Shown piece by piece: positions 4,855 to 5,470 of a stretch of DNA of 5,470 bases. Location of the stretch: assembly GCA_003646355.1 (NCBI GenBank), contig QNFO01000105.1, positions 1-5,470 of the forward strand, read 5' to 3'. Within the stretch, counting starts at the first letter, position 1, and each line of letters opens with the position of its first letter. This DNA is from Gammaproteobacteria bacterium. Lineage in GTDB: Bacteria; Pseudomonadota; Gammaproteobacteria; Pseudomonadales; Porticoccaceae. Made by a program: the position numbers and the translations under genes. The notes under the pieces were generated by a model. That model ran no database searches and had not been told where the DNA came from. It saw only the letters and a program-made list of their open reading frames with translations.

Positions 4855-5470
4855 CTAAAGCAGCTTCATTGCCTCAGAATAAAACCGTGGCACTGTCTGG
4901 GCGAACTCTTCCCACATCGGGTCAACACGCTGTTTTTTACGATGCAAACGCACATTCAAGCAGGCAATGGCACCCAGTTGGTAAGCGGCCAGGGCCTGAA
5001 ACCACTGTAAATCGGGTAGCGATTGCCCCATGCCCTGCTGGTAAATATCGGCCAGCTCGGCAGGTAAAATCGGCACACAGGGTTTGATGTTGTCGGTCCA
5101 GAAGTTCTTGTCGGCGCAAAACATTACCCAACCGATGTCGAGCAATACAGAGCCAATACGCACCAGCTCCCAGTCGATAATACCGGTCAGCTTGCCCTCG
5201 TGAAACAGAGCATTGCCGGGCTGGTAGTCGCCGTGGACGATGCCGCGCGGGGTTGTGCTGGGCATGGTCGCCAATAATTTCAGGCGCAGTTTATCGGCTG
5301 CCTCTGCCCAGGATGGTTCCAGCGCTTTGTTGTAAATAGGCTCCCAGCGGGATATTTCCTCAACCAGCTCGCGGGGCTTCTCCCAGTTCGGTAGCTTCAG
5401 CTGCCAGTCGACCTGATGAATACGCGGCAGCACTTCCGCCACCTGTCTCCACAGGGGGGCGACTTTGTCG
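4855..5470 (-). CDS. APH-fold phosphotransferase family protein, C-terminal 204 residues (5' end outside window)
   Basis: The C-terminal part of an aminoglycoside-phosphotransferase/choline-kinase-fold enzyme that transfers phosphate from ATP to a small-molecule hydroxyl. The reading frame is open to the window edge, and the family is usually about 340-360 residues, so some 140-150 residues with the ATP-binding N-lobe lie outside. The catalytic loop HGDYQPGN (fragment residues 79-86) supplies the catalytic Asp81 and the Mg-binding Asn86, and IIDWE (97-101) gives the second metal-binding Asp99. LLDIGWVMF and the C-terminal helices follow as in the family. The GTG at 5442 is an internal Val codon, not a start. 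The gene precedes an ACAD10/11-like dehydrogenase on the same strand. This matches the domain order of animal ACAD10/11 and the LvaA-LvaC pairing of levulinate catabolism, so the substrate is more likely a hydroxyacyl-CoA than an antibiotic. The fold is secure; the substrate is inferred. Confidence 0.93.
   Translation of the reverse strand, partial: DKVAPLWRQVAEVLPRIHQVDWQLKLPNWEKPRELVEEISRWEPIYNKALEPSWAEAADKLRLKLLATMPSTTPRGIVHGDYQPGNALFHEGKLTGIIDWELVRIGSVLLDIGWVMFCADKNFWTDNIKPCVPILPAELADIYQQGMGQSLPDLQWFQALAAYQLGAIACLNVRLHRKKQRVDPMWEEFAQTVPRFYSEAMKLL

Noticed and set aside
4755..5087. 110-residue plus-strand ORF beginning at the dehydrogenase start region
   Set aside because: It covers the intergenic spacer and then runs antisense to the APH gene. 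It has no convincing ribosome binding site and no recognisable family.
4855..5470. Antibiotic (aminoglycoside) resistance gene
   Set aside because: The HGDYQPGN and IIDWE motifs show only the APH fold. Position next to an ACAD10/11-like dehydrogenase points to a metabolic kinase.

Overview
The window looks like chromosomal DNA of a gammaproteobacterium. The reasons are an E. coli-type topoisomerase III N-terminus, a gammaproteobacterial-type LexA box (CTGT-N8-ACAG), and a lipid or CoA catabolism operon of the kind common in free-living marine and soil members of that class. A finer placement, for example near the Spongiibacteraceae/Cellvibrionales, is only an impression. There are five protein-coding genes, two of them cut by the window edges. 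I see no tRNA, rRNA, CRISPR array or intact mobile element.

Left part (1-606, minus strand): the first 202 codons of topB (DNA topoisomerase III), starting at a GTG codon. A textbook LexA (SOS) box sits 12 bases upstream of that start, so this topB is probably damage-inducible or repressed by LexA. Next comes a 467-base divergent spacer (607-1073). It holds no credible gene but at least four inverted repeats, including a 13-bp-stem hairpin at 818-853.

Middle (1074-3083, plus strand): a single 669-residue gene for a secreted protein. It has a signal peptide, a Lys/Pro linker, a peptidoglycan-binding (PG_binding_1) domain, a Ser/Thr/Pro/Lys-rich linker and two C-terminal regions I cannot assign. 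It is visibly AT-richer than the genes to its right and is probably transcribed alone. A rho-independent terminator follows at 3091-3119, then a second hairpin that resembles a relic of a REP or Y1-transposase repeat.

Right part (3221-5470, minus strand): a three-gene operon read right to left. It encodes an aminoglycoside-phosphotransferase-fold (APH) small-molecule kinase (5' end outside the window), an acyl-CoA dehydrogenase of the ACAD10/ACAD11 type, and a small NTF2/SnoaL-like protein. The kinase-dehydrogenase pair is the split form of the animal ACAD10/ACAD11 fusion and parallels LvaA/LvaC of levulinate catabolism. In those systems a 4-hydroxyacyl-CoA is phosphorylated by the APH part, and the phosphate is then eliminated by the dehydrogenase-like part to give an enoyl-CoA for beta-oxidation. 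I infer a related role here; the true substrate cannot be read from the sequence. The NTF2-like protein is a candidate third enzyme or accessory factor.

The points most worth following up are the LexA box on topB, the kinase/dehydrogenase/NTF2-like operon with Asp in place of the usual catalytic Glu, and the orphan AT-rich envelope gene flanked by hairpin repeats.
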